Counted from the stretch's first letter, positions 6,591 to 14,719 are shown. The stretch is 19,147 bases of DNA from Actinomycetota bacterium (GCA_009704225.1 WLEN01000002.1:1-19147), one strand, 5' to 3'. Notes: generated from the letters alone by a model not told the origin. Numbers and translations are program-made.

Positions 6591-7799
6591 TCAGTCCTTT
6601 GTCAGCGCATATCCCAGTTCACCGTGCACGGCGGTATCAATCCCCGAGATCTCATCGTCTGTTGAGGTTCGGAAGCCAATTGTCTTTTCAAGGACGAGAC
6701 CGAGCACCATGGCGACGACGAACGAGTAGACCAACACTCCGGTCGCGGCGATGGCCTGCACGATCAGTTGTCCGAGACCAGCCCCGCCCGTGAAAAACCC
6801 CGTACCCGTCGCAAAAAGGCCGAGGAATAGTGTTCCGACAATCCCACCAACGAGGTGGATTCCGACCACATCCAGCGAGTCGTCGAATCCGAGGGTGAAC
6901 TTGAGCTCGATTGCCGCTGCGCAGATTGCTCCAACGAGGACGCCGAGCACAAGTGACCAACCGGGAGTGAGGTTTGCACACGCAGGGGTGATCGCGACGA
7001 GCCCTGCAATTGCTCCGGAACCAGCTCCAACCGACGTCGCTTTACCATCCTTAAGTTTTTCGACGATCATCCATCCGAGGATTGCCGCTGCGGTGGCACC
7101 GAACGTGTTGACAACAATCAGACCGACTTGGCTCATGTCACCAAAAGCCTGCGCTCCCGCGTTGAAACCAAACCAGCCAAACCACAAAATTGCTACTCCA
7201 ATGAGCGTGAGCGGGACGTTGTGCGGTTGATGTGTTCCTTTTCCGAACGCGACGCGCTTTCCGAGAATTAGTGCGAGAGCCAGAGCCGCCGCCCCAGCGT
7301 TGATGTGAACAGCAGTGCCGCCTGCGTAGTCGATCACGGCGGGAAGTCCGAGGTTCGCGCCTAAAGTCATGATCCACCCACCACCCCAAACCCAGGCCGA
7401 CACCGGGAAGTACACCAGAACTGCGAATAGACCCGCGAAGACCATCCACGGTCCGAACTTGGCACGGTCGGCGATCGCTCCCGAAATGAGTGCAACCGTG
7501 ATGATCGCGAAAGTCGCGCCATACGTCGCGTACAACAACGTGCCGTCATCGGCGGCAGCCAACGCAAAATCAGAGAACGGATCCCCAGCGAATTGAAAAG
7601 GTTCCGAAACGGACGACATGTTGTAGCCGACCAAAATCCACAGGACCCCGACAAGCCCCATCGACCCGAACGACATCATCATCATCGAGATGACACTCTT
7701 CGCCTTTACCAGCCCCCCATAAAAAAAAGCGACCCCGGGGGTCATCAACAGGACGAGCGCGGTGGCCGCGATCGCCCACGACAGGTTTCCAGTGTTCAT
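6591..7799 (-). CDS. amt: Ammonium transporter, Amt/Mep/Rh family
   Basis: The inner-membrane trimer conducts ammonium. The 402-residue product is hydrophobic throughout, consistent with the family's 11 transmembrane helices. The twin pore histidines are visible as H165 in TAVHINAGAAAL and H315 in VVGIHLVGGIVGTL. The gate region FAIITVALISGAIADR and GWFGFNAG match the phenylalanine-gate segments, and the cytoplasmic tail ends with DDEISGIDTAVHGELGY, the conserved C-terminal element. The ATG at 7799 has GGAAGG about 9 bases upstream; a TTG at 7823 lies before that site and is rejected. No glnK follows; the next genes are tRNAs. A GlnR-like operator at 7864-7901 suggests nitrogen control. Confidence 0.96.
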   Translation of the reverse strand: MNTGNLSWAIAATALVLLMTPGVAFFYGGLVKAKSVISMMMMSFGSMGLVGVLWILVGYNMSSVSEPFQFAGDPFSDFALAAADDGTLLYATYGATFAIITVALISGAIADRAKFGPWMVFAGLFAVLVYFPVSAWVWGGGWIMTLGANLGLPAVIDYAGGTAVHINAGAAALALALILGKRVAFGKGTHQPHNVPLTLIGVAILWFGWFGFNAGAQAFGDMSQVGLIVVNTFGATAAAILGWMIVEKLKDGKATSVGAGSGAIAGLVAITPACANLTPGWSLVLGVLVGAICAAAIELKFTLGFDDSLDVVGIHLVGGIVGTLFLGLFATGTGFFTGGAGLGQLIVQAIAATGVLVYSFVVAMVLGLVLEKTIGFRTSTDDEISGIDTAVHGELGYALTKD

Positions 7800-7838
7800 T
7801 TCGTCGAACCTTCCCGTTGGCAACGTGGACGATTGCCC

Positions 7839-7844
7839 ACTATG
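7839..7844 (-). promoter_or_regulatory. Candidate -10 element of the amt promoter
   Basis: CATAGT on the minus strand matches four of six -10 positions and is preceded by TGA, giving an extended -10 look. No good -35 lies 17 bases upstream; that position falls at the edge of the GlnR-like box, as expected of an activator-dependent promoter. The leader to the amt ATG would be about 30-35 bases. Confidence 0.3.
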
Positions 7845-7863
7845 TCAATGAAAGGACGTCCGT

Positions 7864-7901
7864 GTTTCGGGAACGGTCGATTTTGGTTTCCAACGCGTTA
7901 C
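7864..7901 (-). promoter_or_regulatory. Candidate GlnR operator upstream of amt
   Basis: On the minus strand the elements GTAAC (7901-7897), GAAAC (7890-7886), CGACC (7879-7875) and GAAAC (7868-7864) follow one another, each separated by exactly six bases. This is the a1-b1-a2-b2 layout of the actinobacterial GlnR box (GTnAC-n6-GAAAC, repeated). Three elements match perfectly; the third is degenerate. It lies 64 bases upstream of the amt start and 16 bases downstream of the zapE stop. GlnR is the global nitrogen regulator in many actinobacteria and activates amt in Streptomyces. Confidence 0.65.
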
Positions 7902-7917
7902 AAAGTGGCGCGCGGAG

Positions 7918-8904
7918 TTACGAGGGGATTTCGCGGTGCGTCAGGGCCACGAGACGAGACTGCGCGCGGAGATATTTTTTGCGAAACCCGCCAGCGAGCA
8001 TCTCGTCTGGGAAAACCTCGTCCACCGGGACACCTGTGGCGCGAATCGGAACGTCCGCGTCATACAAGCGGTCCACGAGAGCGACAAATCTCAAGGCGTC
8101 ATTCTGGTCGGCAAAAGCGACCACATCGCGCCAGATTGTGAGCGAAACCCCTGCAAGCAACGGAACGTATTTGCTGGGGTGCAGGGTCGCGAGGTGTCGA
8201 ACAACTTCCTGGAAAGAATCATCCGAAACGACTTCCGTCGTCGGCAGTCCGGCGAGTTCGACATCGGTCGCGATGTCGGCTCGTCCCTCGTTTTCGCGAT
8301 GTCGATAGTCGACCCCGTCAATCCTGAGGGTCACGAAGCGATCGGACAACGCGTGAATTTCTCGCAGAAAATCGGCCGCGGCGAATCGTCCTTCCCCAAG
8401 GGCGTTCGGTGGAGTGTTCGACGTCGCCATGACCTTCGTACCCTTTTCCATGAGGTCACCGAGCAACCGTGTCATCATCATCGTGTCGCCGGGGTCGTCA
8501 AGCTCAAATTCATCAATCGCGATAAATGATGCGCCAGCGAGAGATTTCGCCGCCTCGGCGTAGCCGAGAGCGCCAACCAATGCGGTGTATTCGATGAAGG
8601 TTCCAAAATATTTTCGCCCAGAGGCACGGTGCCAGGTGGCCGCCAAAAGGTGGGTTTTACCGACACCGAAACCACCGTCGAGATACAACCCAGGTCGCAG
8701 GGCGGACTTGCGAAAAAGTCCGCCTCCACCGCCAACGACGAAGTCCATCGCGGTATCCCTGGCGGCAGCCTGAGAAGGGAAGTTGGTGTCGGGCTCGAAC
8801 GATTCGTACGATGCTGTTGAAAACTGCCGCGGAGGCACGAGGTGCTTGAGCATCTGAGCAGTGGTCAGAGACGGTCGTCTATCGACCAAATGTATGCGCG
8901 ACAC
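7918..8904 (-). CDS. zapE: ZapE/AFG1-like P-loop ATPase
   Basis: The 328-residue product has the Walker A motif GGFGVGKTH (77-85) and the Walker B segment FIAIDEFELDDPGDT (D130, E131), with TSNTPPNAL and SDRF further on, all typical of the ZapE/AFG1 ATPases. In E. coli ZapE associates with the division ring; the mitochondrial homologue acts in protein quality control. The role in actinobacteria is unclear, so the symbol reflects family only. The GTG start at 8904 has GGGAA a few bases upstream. The gene is divergent from the RibD-like gene across a 52-base spacer, and amt follows on the same strand after 118 bases. Confidence 0.9.
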   Translation of the reverse strand: MSRIHLVDRRPSLTTAQMLKHLVPPRQFSTASYESFEPDTNFPSQAAARDTAMDFVVGGGGGLFRKSALRPGLYLDGGFGVGKTHLLAATWHRASGRKYFGTFIEYTALVGALGYAEAAKSLAGASFIAIDEFELDDPGDTMMMTRLLGDLMEKGTKVMATSNTPPNALGEGRFAAADFLREIHALSDRFVTLRIDGVDYRHRENEGRADIATDVELAGLPTTEVVSDDSFQEVVRHLATLHPSKYVPLLAGVSLTIWRDVVAFADQNDALRFVALVDRLYDADVPIRATGVPVDEVFPDEMLAGGFRKKYLRAQSRLVALTHREIPS

Positions 8905-8920
8905 GATTTCCCGAGCCTAC

Positions 8921-8949
8921 CTGACTGAATCCGACGCTTGCGCAATAAT
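8921..8949 (+). promoter_or_regulatory. Candidate promoter of a leaderless RibD-like transcript
   Basis: CTGACT (8921-8926, four of six -35 positions), a 17-base spacer and AATAAT (8944-8949, five of six -10 positions). Transcription would start at about 8956-8957, which is the ATG itself. The gene has no clear Shine-Dalgarno sequence, consistent with a leaderless mRNA. Confidence 0.5.
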
Positions 8950-8956
8950 CGAAGCC

Positions 8957-9631
8957 ATGAAGGTTTATAACGATTACCCTGACGTTTTCGAGTTCGATTC
9001 TCTAGACTCAGCATCAGGATCATCCTGGTGGAACACACTCGGCGCTCGTTGGGTCCGCGTGAATCTCATTACCGATTGTCTTGGAAACACAGTCGGTGAA
9101 TCTCGCACAAGCCAGGACCTCGCCGGTGGCGCTGACCGCGAACTGCTATCTATGCTCCGGGCCGACGCCGACGTAGTCCTCATCGGTGGGGAAACCGTTC
9201 GCTCTGAATTGAATTGCATCCCGCGGAACAAGGATGTCGTGATTGTCTCCAAAAGCGGGAACGTTCCCGTCCGCGCTATCTCGAGAGCACGCGGTCGCAT
9301 CACCGTACTGCACGATCGATCCGCAACACCGCCGAGCGCGACAAACGGCATTGTCCTTCGGCAATTTACCGGCGCGGCGATCATCAAAGCAGTGCGAGCT
9401 CTCGGTTACGAAAAAGTTGTCTGCGAGGGCGGCCCAACACTCGCACGAAACCTGCTTAAGGCGCAGGTCGTCGACGAATGGTGTCAGACGCTTTCACCGA
9501 AGGTGGGTCAACGCATACCAGAGCTCGTTGCACCGGATTTCGGAGGCACACTGGTGAACGTTGCGCACGACGATGATGGATACCGTTACCTACGTTGGAG
9601 CCGCAGCGGCGCGCCTCTGATCTCCGCGTGA
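8957..9631 (+). CDS. RibD C-terminal domain (dihydrofolate-reductase-like) protein
   Basis: The 224-residue product is a stand-alone RibD_C/pyrimidine-reductase-like protein. Family features are the N-terminal NLITDCLG strand-turn, ADR followed by LLSMLRADADVVLIGGETVRSE (split here), and the C-terminal nucleotide-binding motif VVCEGGPTLARNLL followed by VDEWCQTLSP. Related domains use NADPH to reduce a pteridine or pyrimidine substrate, but the deaminase domain of true RibD is absent, so a riboflavin role cannot be assumed. The segment DCLG replaces the S-x-D-G usual in this position, as far as I can align by eye. The ATG at 8957 is chosen over an upstream in-frame ATG at 8861 that lies inside zapE on the other strand. 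Confidence 0.82.
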   Translation: MKVYNDYPDVFEFDSLDSASGSSWWNTLGARWVRVNLITDCLGNTVGESRTSQDLAGGADRELLSMLRADADVVLIGGETVRSELNCIPRNKDVVIVSKSGNVPVRAISRARGRITVLHDRSATPPSATNGIVLRQFTGAAIIKAVRALGYEKVVCEGGPTLARNLLKAQVVDEWCQTLSPKVGQRIPELVAPDFGGTLVNVAHDDDGYRYLRWSRSGAPLISA

Positions 9632-9641
9632 AGCCCTCCCA

Positions 9642-9647
9642 TAGATT
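9642..9647 (+). promoter_or_regulatory. Candidate -10 element of a leaderless DUF3000-rnd transcript
   Basis: TAGATT fits the actinobacterial TAnnnT -10 pattern and ends six bases before the ATG at 9654, the spacing expected for a leaderless start. There is no good -35 and no Shine-Dalgarno sequence in the 22-base gap after the RibD-like gene. Confidence 0.35.
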
Positions 9648-9653
9648 TGATGA

Positions 9654-10217
9654 ATGGGCACCGACTCGTCAACTCCCCAATACTTCGCTGATTTAGTCGA
9701 CTCTGTTGCCTCGATTGAGTGGCCTGACGGTCTCGAAGTTCACCCGATTGATGCTCCGACGGGTCTCGCTCCCAACGCTTTGGCTTTCGCGGCAGATGTG
9801 ACGGCAGGTCCGGGGAAGCACGACCGAGGGACCGGTCGACTAATCTTCCTCGATGACCCAAGCGAGCCGACAGGTTGGGGTGGACGAACTCGCGCCATCA
9901 TTTTTGCACAATCACCAATCGAAGCCCTCATGGGCGGGCACGACGAACTTTCGCACGTTGCGTGGTCATGGCTCACCGAATCTCTAGCAGTCGCTGGTGC
10001 ATCGTACGAACATCCAGCCGCGACGGTGACGCGGGTTGTGTCCGTCGGATTCGGAGATCTCGCGTCCCAGGGTCGAGGTTCTCAGATTGAAGTACGCGCA
10101 TCCTGGTCGCCGACATCGAGTGACGGGAAACCGCATGCGGAGGCCTGGGCTCGATTCGTCCTGCACCTCGCCGGGTTCGAAATTCTTCCCGAGGGTGTCA
10201 CCGCGATGGGTTTGTGA
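9654..10217 (+). CDS. DUF3000 family protein
   Basis: The 187-residue soluble protein matches the actinobacterial DUF3000 family, which I recognise from its content and from its usual place immediately before an RNase D gene. Visible conserved parts are GPGKHDRGTGRLIFLDDP, PSEPTGWGGRTR, SHVAWSWLTESL and the C-terminal WARFVLHLAGFEILPEGV. No signal peptide, membrane helix or catalytic motif is evident, and the function is unknown. The stop overlaps the next gene's ATG by one base (TGATG), so coupling with RNase D is likely and a linked RNA-related role is possible but unproven. The start lacks a Shine-Dalgarno site and may be leaderless. Confidence 0.85.
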   Translation: MGTDSSTPQYFADLVDSVASIEWPDGLEVHPIDAPTGLAPNALAFAADVTAGPGKHDRGTGRLIFLDDPSEPTGWGGRTRAIIFAQSPIEALMGGHDELSHVAWSWLTESLAVAGASYEHPAATVTRVVSVGFGDLASQGRGSQIEVRASWSPTSSDGKPHAEAWARFVLHLAGFEILPEGVTAMGL

Positions 10218-11485
10218 TGTCCGAAGACCCAACGACGCCGGAGGCTGTGGCGGTCGAACTGCCATCTGCCACCCTCGCTCGTGTTCCACATGTGATTGAT
10301 ACCGACGAAGGTCTGGCCGCGGCAATAGCAGAGCTGGCCGCCGGTTCCGGTCCTTTCGGTGTGGATGCCGAACGTTCGAGCGGGTTTCGCTATTCCGCAC
10401 GCGCTTACTTGATTCAGGTGAGTCGTCGAGGCGGCGGAACCCACCTCATCGACCCGATTGCTTTCGACGGACTCACGGCACTCGGAGCGCTGCTCGCGAC
10501 GGACGAATGGATATTGCACGCCGCTACTCAGGACCTGTCCTGCCTCGCGGAAGTCGGACTGGTGCCATCGAAACTATTCGACACCGAGCTGGGGTCTCGC
10601 TTGGCGGGGCTTCCTCGAGTCGGTCTCGGAACAGTTGTAGCCGAATTGCTCGGACTACACCTCGCGAAAGAACATTCCGCCGCGGACTGGTCGACACGGC
10701 CAATTCCCCAAGATTGGCTCGTCTATGCGGCGCTCGACGTGGAACTGTTGCCCGACCTGCGTGATGCTCTCGCTGCCGTGCTCGAATCGGCTGGAAAAAC
10801 GCACATCGCTGAACAAGAGTTTGCGCATTTGCTGACGTGGAAGCCGGCTGAGCCGAAGACGGATCCATGGCGGAGGCTCTCGGGAATGCAGAGTCTCACC
10901 ACTCCCCGACAACTTGCGGTCGCCCGAGAACTGTGGATTGCGCGCGACCACTTCGCACAATCGATCGACATGGGACCAGGTCGAACAATCCCCGACCGTG
11001 CAATCCTCGCCGCAGCATCTCAGCTGCCCAATTCGCGCGGGGCACTCGCATCGATCAAGGAGTTCACCGGACGCTATTCGAGACGTGAACTGGGTCGCTG
11101 GTGGGATGCGATTGAGCGGGGGCTGGCTACTGATGACCTGCCTCCCATGCGAGTGCGAGGAAACGGGCTGTCTACCCCCCGAAATTGGAAGGATCGCCAC
11201 CCAGACGCCTATGCGCGATTCGTGTGTGTTCGCGAAAACCTGTCGAAAATTGCTGAAAAGTCCTCGATTCCCATCGAAAATCTCGCACTTCCCGAGATGA
11301 TTCGACGCATCTGTTTCGAGCCGCCCGCGGTTTTTGAACCTTCAGCAGTAGCGGATTGGCTGCGCGGTGCCGGAGCGCGCGAGTGGCAAATAGAGTTAAT
11401 CCATACTCAATTGAACGATTGCTTCGTCCGCGTTGCCGAGGACCCCAGCGAATTCCTTACCACTGCGGCCGACACTGACGAGTAA
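10217..11485 (+). CDS. rnd: Ribonuclease D-like 3'-5' exonuclease with HRDC domain
   Basis: The 422-residue protein has a DEDDy exonuclease domain: D50 and E52 in FGVDAERS, D106 in HAATQDLSCL, and Y170 and D174 in VYAALDVELL. An HRDC nucleic-acid-binding domain follows at about 225-300 (TTPRQLAVARELWIARD, then IPDRAIL). RNase D proteins trim tRNA and other structured RNA 3' ends; here the four tRNAs in the window lack an encoded CCA, so 3' trimming plus CCA addition is needed. The C-terminal ~120 residues are of the longer actinobacterial type. The ATG at 10217 overlaps the DUF3000 stop; a GTG one codon upstream is equally possible. Confidence 0.92.
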   Translation: MSEDPTTPEAVAVELPSATLARVPHVIDTDEGLAAAIAELAAGSGPFGVDAERSSGFRYSARAYLIQVSRRGGGTHLIDPIAFDGLTALGALLATDEWILHAATQDLSCLAEVGLVPSKLFDTELGSRLAGLPRVGLGTVVAELLGLHLAKEHSAADWSTRPIPQDWLVYAALDVELLPDLRDALAAVLESAGKTHIAEQEFAHLLTWKPAEPKTDPWRRLSGMQSLTTPRQLAVARELWIARDHFAQSIDMGPGRTIPDRAILAAASQLPNSRGALASIKEFTGRYSRRELGRWWDAIERGLATDDLPPMRVRGNGLSTPRNWKDRHPDAYARFVCVRENLSKIAEKSSIPIENLALPEMIRRICFEPPAVFEPSAVADWLRGAGAREWQIELIHTQLNDCFVRVAEDPSEFLTTAADTDE

Positions 11486-11525
11486 CGTCGCCCAAATTCG
11501 ATCAGAGATAAACGGAGGCACCGGC

Positions 11526-12698
11526 GTGACCCACGACGTTTTCTACATTGATGGAATGCGGAGCCCGTTCGGCCGCGCCGGAGTCAAGGGCATTTACCGC
11601 GACATGCGAGCCGACGACATCGCGAGCCTTACGCTTCGCGGCCTGCTGTCACGAAACCCACAAATTCCCTTGGCAGAGGTCGACGATGTTGCTATTGCCG
11701 CAACCACTCAAGAAGGCGACCAGGGATTAACCTTGGGAAGAACGGTGGCACTCGCAGCCGGACTCCCCCAATCTGTTCCTGGGTTTGCGATTGACCGCAT
11801 GTGCGCGGGCGGAATGACGTCGATGACCACTCTGGGTTCGGGAATCGGTTGGGGGCAGATTGACATTGCGATCGCCGGTGGAGTCGAGCACATGGGCCAC
11901 CACCCGATGCAATTTGCAGAAAAGGCTAACCCAGCGATGATCGCCGCTGGTTTGTTGACCGAAGAATCGTTGGCGATGGGTTTTACCGCCGAAATCCTGC
12001 ACGACAATTTTCCCGCCATCACAAAGGACAGAACTGACGCCTATGCGGAACAAAGTCAACGTCGGGCCACTGCGGCCTACGACGCCGGTCTCATCCAATC
12101 CGACCTTGTCACCATTGAGACCACGAACGGTTTCGCAGACAGAGACGAACAACTTCGGCCCACTACGACGCTCGATTCTCTCGCCACTCTGTCGACGCCG
12201 TTCCGAGAAAATGGACGGGTGACCGCGGGAAATGCGTCCCCACTGACAGACGGTTCGACCATGTCCATTCTGGCTGGGACGAACGCCGTGGCTCGGCACG
12301 GACTCACACCCAAGATGAGACTCGTTTCCTACGCATTCGCTGGTGTTTCGCCGGACGAGATGGGTCTCGGACCAATTCCCGCAACTGAGAAGGCGCTCGC
12401 CAAAGCGGGGCTCTCTATCTCGGATATCGGAGCAATCGAGATTAACGAGGCGTTCGCCGTCCAGGTCCTGGCATTTGCCGATCACTTCGCTATCGACCAA
12501 ACCTCCGAAAGGCTGAACCCATGGGGCGGTGCAATCGCCGTGGGTCACCCTCTAGCCAGTTCGGGAGTTCGCTTGGCGATTCAACTAGCTGGACAATTCG
12601 CAGAGAATCATTCGATTCGATATGGCATCACGACGATGTGCGTCGGCTTGGGCCAAGGTGGGACCATGATTTGGGAAAACCCCAATTTCCGCACATGA
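11526..12698 (+). CDS. fadA: Thiolase (3-ketoacyl-CoA thiolase, FadA-type)
   Basis: The 390-residue thiolase cleaves 3-ketoacyl-CoA in the last step of beta-oxidation. Catalytic residues are visible: nucleophile C93 in DRMCAGGMTSM, N307 in NEAFAVQV, H341 in AVGHPLASSG and C372 in CVGLGQGGT. The CxGLGQG form matches FadA rather than biosynthetic acetyl-CoA acetyltransferases, which tend to have CxGGGQG. A GTG start at 11526 is chosen because GGAGG lies 7 bases upstream (11514-11518) and the length fits the family; the open frame extends back into rnd without homology. Its stop overlaps the fadB start (ATGA), so the pair forms an operon encoding a beta-oxidation complex. Confidence 0.94.
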   Translation: MTHDVFYIDGMRSPFGRAGVKGIYRDMRADDIASLTLRGLLSRNPQIPLAEVDDVAIAATTQEGDQGLTLGRTVALAAGLPQSVPGFAIDRMCAGGMTSMTTLGSGIGWGQIDIAIAGGVEHMGHHPMQFAEKANPAMIAAGLLTEESLAMGFTAEILHDNFPAITKDRTDAYAEQSQRRATAAYDAGLIQSDLVTIETTNGFADRDEQLRPTTTLDSLATLSTPFRENGRVTAGNASPLTDGSTMSILAGTNAVARHGLTPKMRLVSYAFAGVSPDEMGLGPIPATEKALAKAGLSISDIGAIEINEAFAVQVLAFADHFAIDQTSERLNPWGGAIAVGHPLASSGVRLAIQLAGQFAENHSIRYGITTMCVGLGQGGTMIWENPNFRT

Positions 12699-14719
12699 TC
12701 GACTACCCAGAAGAAGATTTCCCCGCTTTCGCCGAGTTGACCGAGGCGCGCAGCCCGAGTGGCAAACGTGTTGGTGTGTTGACGTTGACCAACCACGACG
12801 ATCGTCGCCCGACAACTCTCGGACCCCTGGGCCTCGCTCGACTCGGTGAAGAGCTCGACGACTTTGCGGCGCAATCTGACGACTTCGCGGCGCTTATCGT
12901 TACGGGAACCGGACGGACGTTTTGTGCGGGTGCGAACCTCGACACTCTTGCCAGCCCGCGCCATTTCGGCGATGCACTACAACTGGCTCAAGAAGGCCAC
13001 CGGGTGCTGTCGAAACTGGCGAACCTCGGAATTCCCACCATCGCCGCCATCAATGGGACGGCGCTTGGAGGAGGCTTGGAGCTTGCCTTGCACTGCAACC
13101 ATCGCGTGTCCTTGGACGGTCCGATGGCGCTCGGGCTTCCAGAGATCGGACTTGGTCTGATTCCGGGTTGGGGCGGCGCCACCCTGTTGCCTCAACTAAT
13201 CGGAATCGAGTCGGCACTTCGCGTAATGGTAGACAACGCCATCTCGGGAAAAACACTGTCGCCCGAGCTCGCTCTCACACTGGGAATTGTCGATGCTGTT
13301 GCGCCGAACACCATGGACGGAGCTCTCGAATTGGTCGATTCGCTCGACACACTCGACCGGGTAGGTCACAACGCGAATACCTCCGACGCTGCCGCGCGAA
13401 TTGACGAGACAATCGACCGTTACTTAGGGCGCGCCGGCAACCCGATTCACGCACTCACACACTTGCGACGAGTACTTCACAACTCGCTCGTGTCATCAAG
13501 AAACGAATCCTTTGAAGCGGAAGACGCCGCTCTTGCTGACCTCATGACAACCTCCGAGTTTCGATCTCGCCTGTATGCGTTTCGAGTCACCAGTTCGGCG
13601 AACAAATCGCCGCGGGGAACTCCCGCCGCGCCACCTCGTGATATCGACACCATCGGAATCGTTGGCGCGGGCCTCATGGCGAGTCAGATCGCCCTCGCTT
13701 GTGCAGAGTCACGCAACGGGCGCGTCATGGTCACCGACGTCACTCAAGAGAAGTTGGACGCTGCACGTGACCGAATTTCCGGCTGGTTGAGCACTCGAGT
13801 TGCCAAAGGCACTCTGACCTCAGAGACTCAATCCGCAATCCTGTCTCGCATCGTGACAACACTGTCTACCGCGGATTTCGCTGGCTGTACTCTCGTCGTC
13901 GAGGCGGTCTTCGAGGATCTCGAGGTGAAAAGGGATGTCCTCACAGCCTTAGAGGCCGTCGTTCCCGCGGAGTGCATCATTGCGTCCAACACGTCGTCGC
14001 TGTCCATTGAGGCTATGGCGTCGTTCGTGTCACACCCTGAGAGGGTTGCGGGCATTCACTTCTTCAACCCCGTCGCGTCCATGAAACTAATCGAGGTCGT
14101 GCGAAACGATAGTCAATCAGACGAGACACTGGCGACCGCAATTACGGTTGCGCAATCGCTCGGGAAAACCCCCGTCATTGTGGCGGACCAGCCCGGGTTT
14201 GTGGTCAACCGACTCCTCTCCACATTCCTTGGTGAGTCGGTGCGGCTCGTCGAAACCGGCGTTTCCGTAGCGGACATCTCCGCCGCCCTGGTGCCACTCC
14301 GACTTCCGATGACACCATTCGCTCTCATCGATCTGATTGGACGGAAGGTTTCTCTGTCGATGTTGGAGTCGATGCATGCGAGTGCGCCCGATCGATTCTT
14401 CGTCGGCGACACGTTGCGGGCGGTCACCGCAAGACCATCGTCCGATTCGGTGGGCGAGGATCTCGCCGCACTGATTCAGGAAACTCAACTCCTTTCACGC
14501 AATGAAATCCACAACAGCATGGTCGACGCACTTGCTCGCGAAGTCCGGATTATGCTCGACGCCAGTGTCGTTGCGACCATTACCGACATCGATCTCTGCA
14601 TGATTAACGGCGCTGGCTGGCCCACGGCGATAGGCGGAATGACGCCGTACCTAGACGCCTGTGGAGCGAGCGAACGAGCCGCGGGCGGACTATTCCACCC
14701 CACTCTCGACTTCGCCTAA
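12695..14719 (+). CDS. fadB: Fatty acid oxidation multifunctional protein (enoyl-CoA hydratase / 3-hydroxyacyl-CoA dehydrogenase)
   Basis: The 674-residue fusion performs the hydratase and NAD-dependent dehydrogenase steps between acyl-CoA dehydrogenase and thiolase. The N-terminal crotonase domain (about 20-200) has the oxyanion segment FCAGAN (76-81) and both catalytic glutamates, E129 in GGGLEL and E150 in LPEIGLGLIPG. The dehydrogenase part starts at about 318 with the Rossmann motif GIVGAGLMAS, then SNTSS (431-435), H455 in HFFNPV and E467 in KLIEVV. The C-terminal dimerisation domains include FVVNRLLSTFLGE. The ATG at 12695 overlaps the fadA stop. The stop overlaps that of convergent dxs by 4 bases, leaving no room for a terminator between them. 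Confidence 0.95.
   Translation: MIDYPEEDFPAFAELTEARSPSGKRVGVLTLTNHDDRRPTTLGPLGLARLGEELDDFAAQSDDFAALIVTGTGRTFCAGANLDTLASPRHFGDALQLAQEGHRVLSKLANLGIPTIAAINGTALGGGLELALHCNHRVSLDGPMALGLPEIGLGLIPGWGGATLLPQLIGIESALRVMVDNAISGKTLSPELALTLGIVDAVAPNTMDGALELVDSLDTLDRVGHNANTSDAAARIDETIDRYLGRAGNPIHALTHLRRVLHNSLVSSRNESFEAEDAALADLMTTSEFRSRLYAFRVTSSANKSPRGTPAAPPRDIDTIGIVGAGLMASQIALACAESRNGRVMVTDVTQEKLDAARDRISGWLSTRVAKGTLTSETQSAILSRIVTTLSTADFAGCTLVVEAVFEDLEVKRDVLTALEAVVPAECIIASNTSSLSIEAMASFVSHPERVAGIHFFNPVASMKLIEVVRNDSQSDETLATAITVAQSLGKTPVIVADQPGFVVNRLLSTFLGESVRLVETGVSVADISAALVPLRLPMTPFALIDLIGRKVSLSMLESMHASAPDRFFVGDTLRAVTARPSSDSVGEDLAALIQETQLLSRNEIHNSMVDALAREVRIMLDASVVATITDIDLCMINGAGWPTAIGGMTPYLDACGASERAAGGLFHPTLDFA

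Noticed and set aside
7843..7848. A perfect TTGACA on the minus strand upstream of amt
   Set aside because: No -10-like hexamer lies 16-18 bases downstream; it overlaps the better-placed CATAGT element.
7593..8529. Plus-strand open frames across the amt-zapE gap
   Set aside because: They overlap two conserved minus-strand genes and the GlnR-like box, with no plausible domain.
11433..11525. N-terminal extension of the thiolase into rnd
   Set aside because: The extension has no thiolase homology and a GGAGG site precedes the GTG at 11526.
11727..12548. A 273-codon minus-strand open frame opposite fadA
   Set aside because: Composition is arginine- and glycine-rich without domains, and it lies wholly within the well-supported thiolase gene.
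12521..12694. N-terminal extension of fadB into fadA
   Set aside because: The extra residues are out-of-frame fadA sequence; the ATG at 12695 overlaps the fadA stop in the usual coupled form.
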